The notes beneath the pieces were generated by a model. The model searched no databases and was not told the origin of the DNA. It saw only the letters and a program-made list of their open reading frames with translations. A stretch of 7,113 nt of DNA from Acidobacteriota bacterium (GTDB taxonomy: Bacteria; Acidobacteriota; Vicinamibacteria; Vicinamibacterales; SCN-69-37): contig JAKALV010000171.1 in assembly GCA_021824055.1 (NCBI GenBank), positions 1 through 7,113 on the forward strand. Direction: 5' to 3'. A program made the position numbers and the translations under genes. Shown here piece after piece: positions 5,768 through 7,113 of the stretch. Position 1 is the first letter of the stretch. Every line of letters begins with the position of its first letter.

Positions 5768-7113
5768 GTGAACAACGAGCGGAATCTTACCTTGAAAGTG
5801 GCGGCACGCAGCCTGATGGCGCTGCTCATCATCCTGCTCGTGTCGGCGTGCCGGGACGGCGAGGGCGTGGTCGTTCGCCACCTGGCGTTCGAAGGCGTGC
5901 GTCAGGTGCCCGAGGCGGAGCTGCGGCTGGCCCTGGCGACGCGCGGGAGCAGCCGGCTGCCGTGGGCCACGAAGACCTATTTCAGCCGGCAGCAATTCAC
6001 CGACGACCTCAAGCGGCTCGAGGCGTTTTACGCGTCGCGCGGCTTCCCCGACGCGCGCGTGACGTCGTTTCGCACCAAGTACAACGCGGCGAAGACCGAG
6101 ATGGATCTGACCGTGGTGATCTCGGAAGGGTTGCCCGTCGTGATCGGGGCGGTGGAATTCAACGGCTTCGAGGCGCTGCCGCCCACGCACATGGACAGCC
6201 TGCGCGCGCGCATGGCGCTGGACCCCGGCACGCCGCGCGATCAGGAACGCGTGGAAGTGGTGCGGGGCATGGCGCTCGATGAACTGCGCGATCACGGATA
6301 TCCCGCGGCGAAAGTGTCGATCGTCGAGCGGCCCGGCACCGACGCCCGCCGGACGGTGGTCGTGTTCACGGCCGCGCCGGGCCCGTTCGCGCGGTTCGGT
6401 GACGTGGTGATTCACGGCAACACATCGGTGAAGGCCGACGTGATCCTGCACGAGCTGGCCTTCAAGCGCGGCGACGAATTCGCCCTCAGCGCGCTGCAGA
6501 CCAGCCAGCGGCGGCTGTACGGCCTCGAGTTGTTCCGGTTCGCCAGCGTGGAAGCCGGCGACATGGAGAAGACGCCGGGCGAAGTGACGACGAACATCAC
6601 CGTGATTGAAGCGCCGCTGCGGCAGTTCACGTTCGGCGTGGGCTACGGGTCCGAGGACCACGCGCGCGTGGCCGCGAACTGGCGTCATCTGAATTTCCTC
6701 GGCGGCGCGCGCACGGCCGGCGTGGAAGGCAAGTTCTCGGCGCTCGACCGCGGTGTCCGCCTGTCGTTCAACGAGCCGTCGCTGGTCGGCGGCGTCTCGC
6801 TGGGCGCGAGCGCGCAGAGCTGGTACGCGAATACCCCGGCCTACACGCTCCGCACCAACGGCGGCCGCATCGGATTGCTGCGGGCGTCGTCGAAGGCCGA
6901 CACGTCGGCGGGACCGCGCGCCCGCAACTCGGTGTCGTTGTCGTTTGCGCGCGAGTACGAGTCGTACCGCGTGTCGGACGCCGCGCTGGCCGATGCGTCG
7001 TTTCGGCCCACGCTGATTGCGCTCGGACTGAATCCGTCCACGGGCCGCGGGAGCGGCACGGTCACGGCCCTGACAGCCGACGCGCAACGCAGCACCGTCG
7101 CGAATTTGCTGGA
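5768..7113 (+). CDS. Omp85-superfamily outer-membrane protein, TamA/BamA-like (3' part outside the window)
   Basis: The frame is open from GTG at 5768 to the window end, 448 codons. The family inserts or translocates beta-barrel proteins at the outer membrane. An N-terminal signal (LMALLIILLVSAC) ends in a lipobox-like VSAC with C28. Three POTRA-like units follow: about 34-108 (VVRHLAFEGVRQVPEAEL), about 124-205 (VIGAVEFNGFEALP) and about 207-280 (FARFGDVVIHGNTSVKADVI, then LYGLELFRFASVE). The barrel starts near residue 286 (QFTFGVGYGSEDHARVAANWRHLNFLGG) and shows the typical SFNEPSLVGG strand. Three POTRA units resemble TamA more than the usual five of BamA. The start is uncertain: GTG 5768, TTG 5792, GTG 5798 and ATG 5816 are all in frame and none has a good ribosome site; GTG 5768 gives a basic n-region. 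It is divergent from yggX. Confidence 0.9.
   Translation, partial: MNNERNLTLKVAARSLMALLIILLVSACRDGEGVVVRHLAFEGVRQVPEAELRLALATRGSSRLPWATKTYFSRQQFTDDLKRLEAFYASRGFPDARVTSFRTKYNAAKTEMDLTVVISEGLPVVIGAVEFNGFEALPPTHMDSLRARMALDPGTPRDQERVEVVRGMALDELRDHGYPAAKVSIVERPGTDARRTVVVFTAAPGPFARFGDVVIHGNTSVKADVILHELAFKRGDEFALSALQTSQRRLYGLELFRFASVEAGDMEKTPGEVTTNITVIEAPLRQFTFGVGYGSEDHARVAANWRHLNFLGGARTAGVEGKFSALDRGVRLSFNEPSLVGGVSLGASAQSWYANTPAYTLRTNGGRIGLLRASSKADTSAGPRARNSVSLSFAREYESYRVSDAALADASFRPTLIALGLNPSTGRGSGTVTALTADAQRSTVANLL

Noticed and set aside
5639..7087. A 482-codon open frame on the minus strand opposite the Omp85 gene
   Set aside because: Arg/His-rich without motifs; it is antisense to three POTRA units and a barrel start, and overlaps yggX in another frame.

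Overview
The window is GC-rich bacterial chromosome that is almost completely coding. Both outermost genes run off the ends. Gene content and protein style suggest an Acidobacteriota member, possibly near Vicinamibacterales: a secreted PIG-L deacetylase with a long Gly-rich and CARDB/NEW3-like C-terminus, small secreted 'DGxKLTG' beta-proteins, an outer-membrane Omp85 protein and YggX. That placement is inference from family recollection; no marker gene is present.

Layout. Positions 1-2220 (minus) hold the first 740 codons of an exported PIG-L/LmbE-type deacetylase whose C-terminus lies outside the window. Positions 2221-2306 contain a strong intrinsic terminator that ends the next unit. Positions 2307-5745 (minus) form a tight five-gene cluster, read from high to low coordinates: yggX (Fe(II)-trafficking/oxidative protection), a POT-family proton/peptide symporter, a stand-alone LigD-type 3'-phosphoesterase, and two paralogous small secreted proteins. 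Spacings are 31 nt, 9 nt, a 4-nt ATGA overlap and 4 nt, which argues for one transcript with translational coupling. From about 5768 to the window end (plus) runs a divergent Omp85-superfamily gene (TamA/BamA-like) with an N-terminal signal carrying a lipobox, three POTRA-like repeats and the start of the beta-barrel.

How the genes fit together. The cluster mixes a cytosolic iron/oxidative-stress protein, an inner-membrane peptide importer, a DNA 3'-end-healing enzyme and two exported proteins of unknown function. YggX and a 3'-phosphoesterase could both serve oxidative-damage defence, but this is inference and the rest of the cluster does not obviously belong to that theme. No mobile element, CRISPR array, tRNA or rRNA was seen. 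The most unusual points are the coupling of a DNA-repair domain to a secreted paralog pair, small hairpins and repeats at gene junctions, and a possible lipid-anchored Omp85 protein. I see no convincing evidence of a wholly new system.
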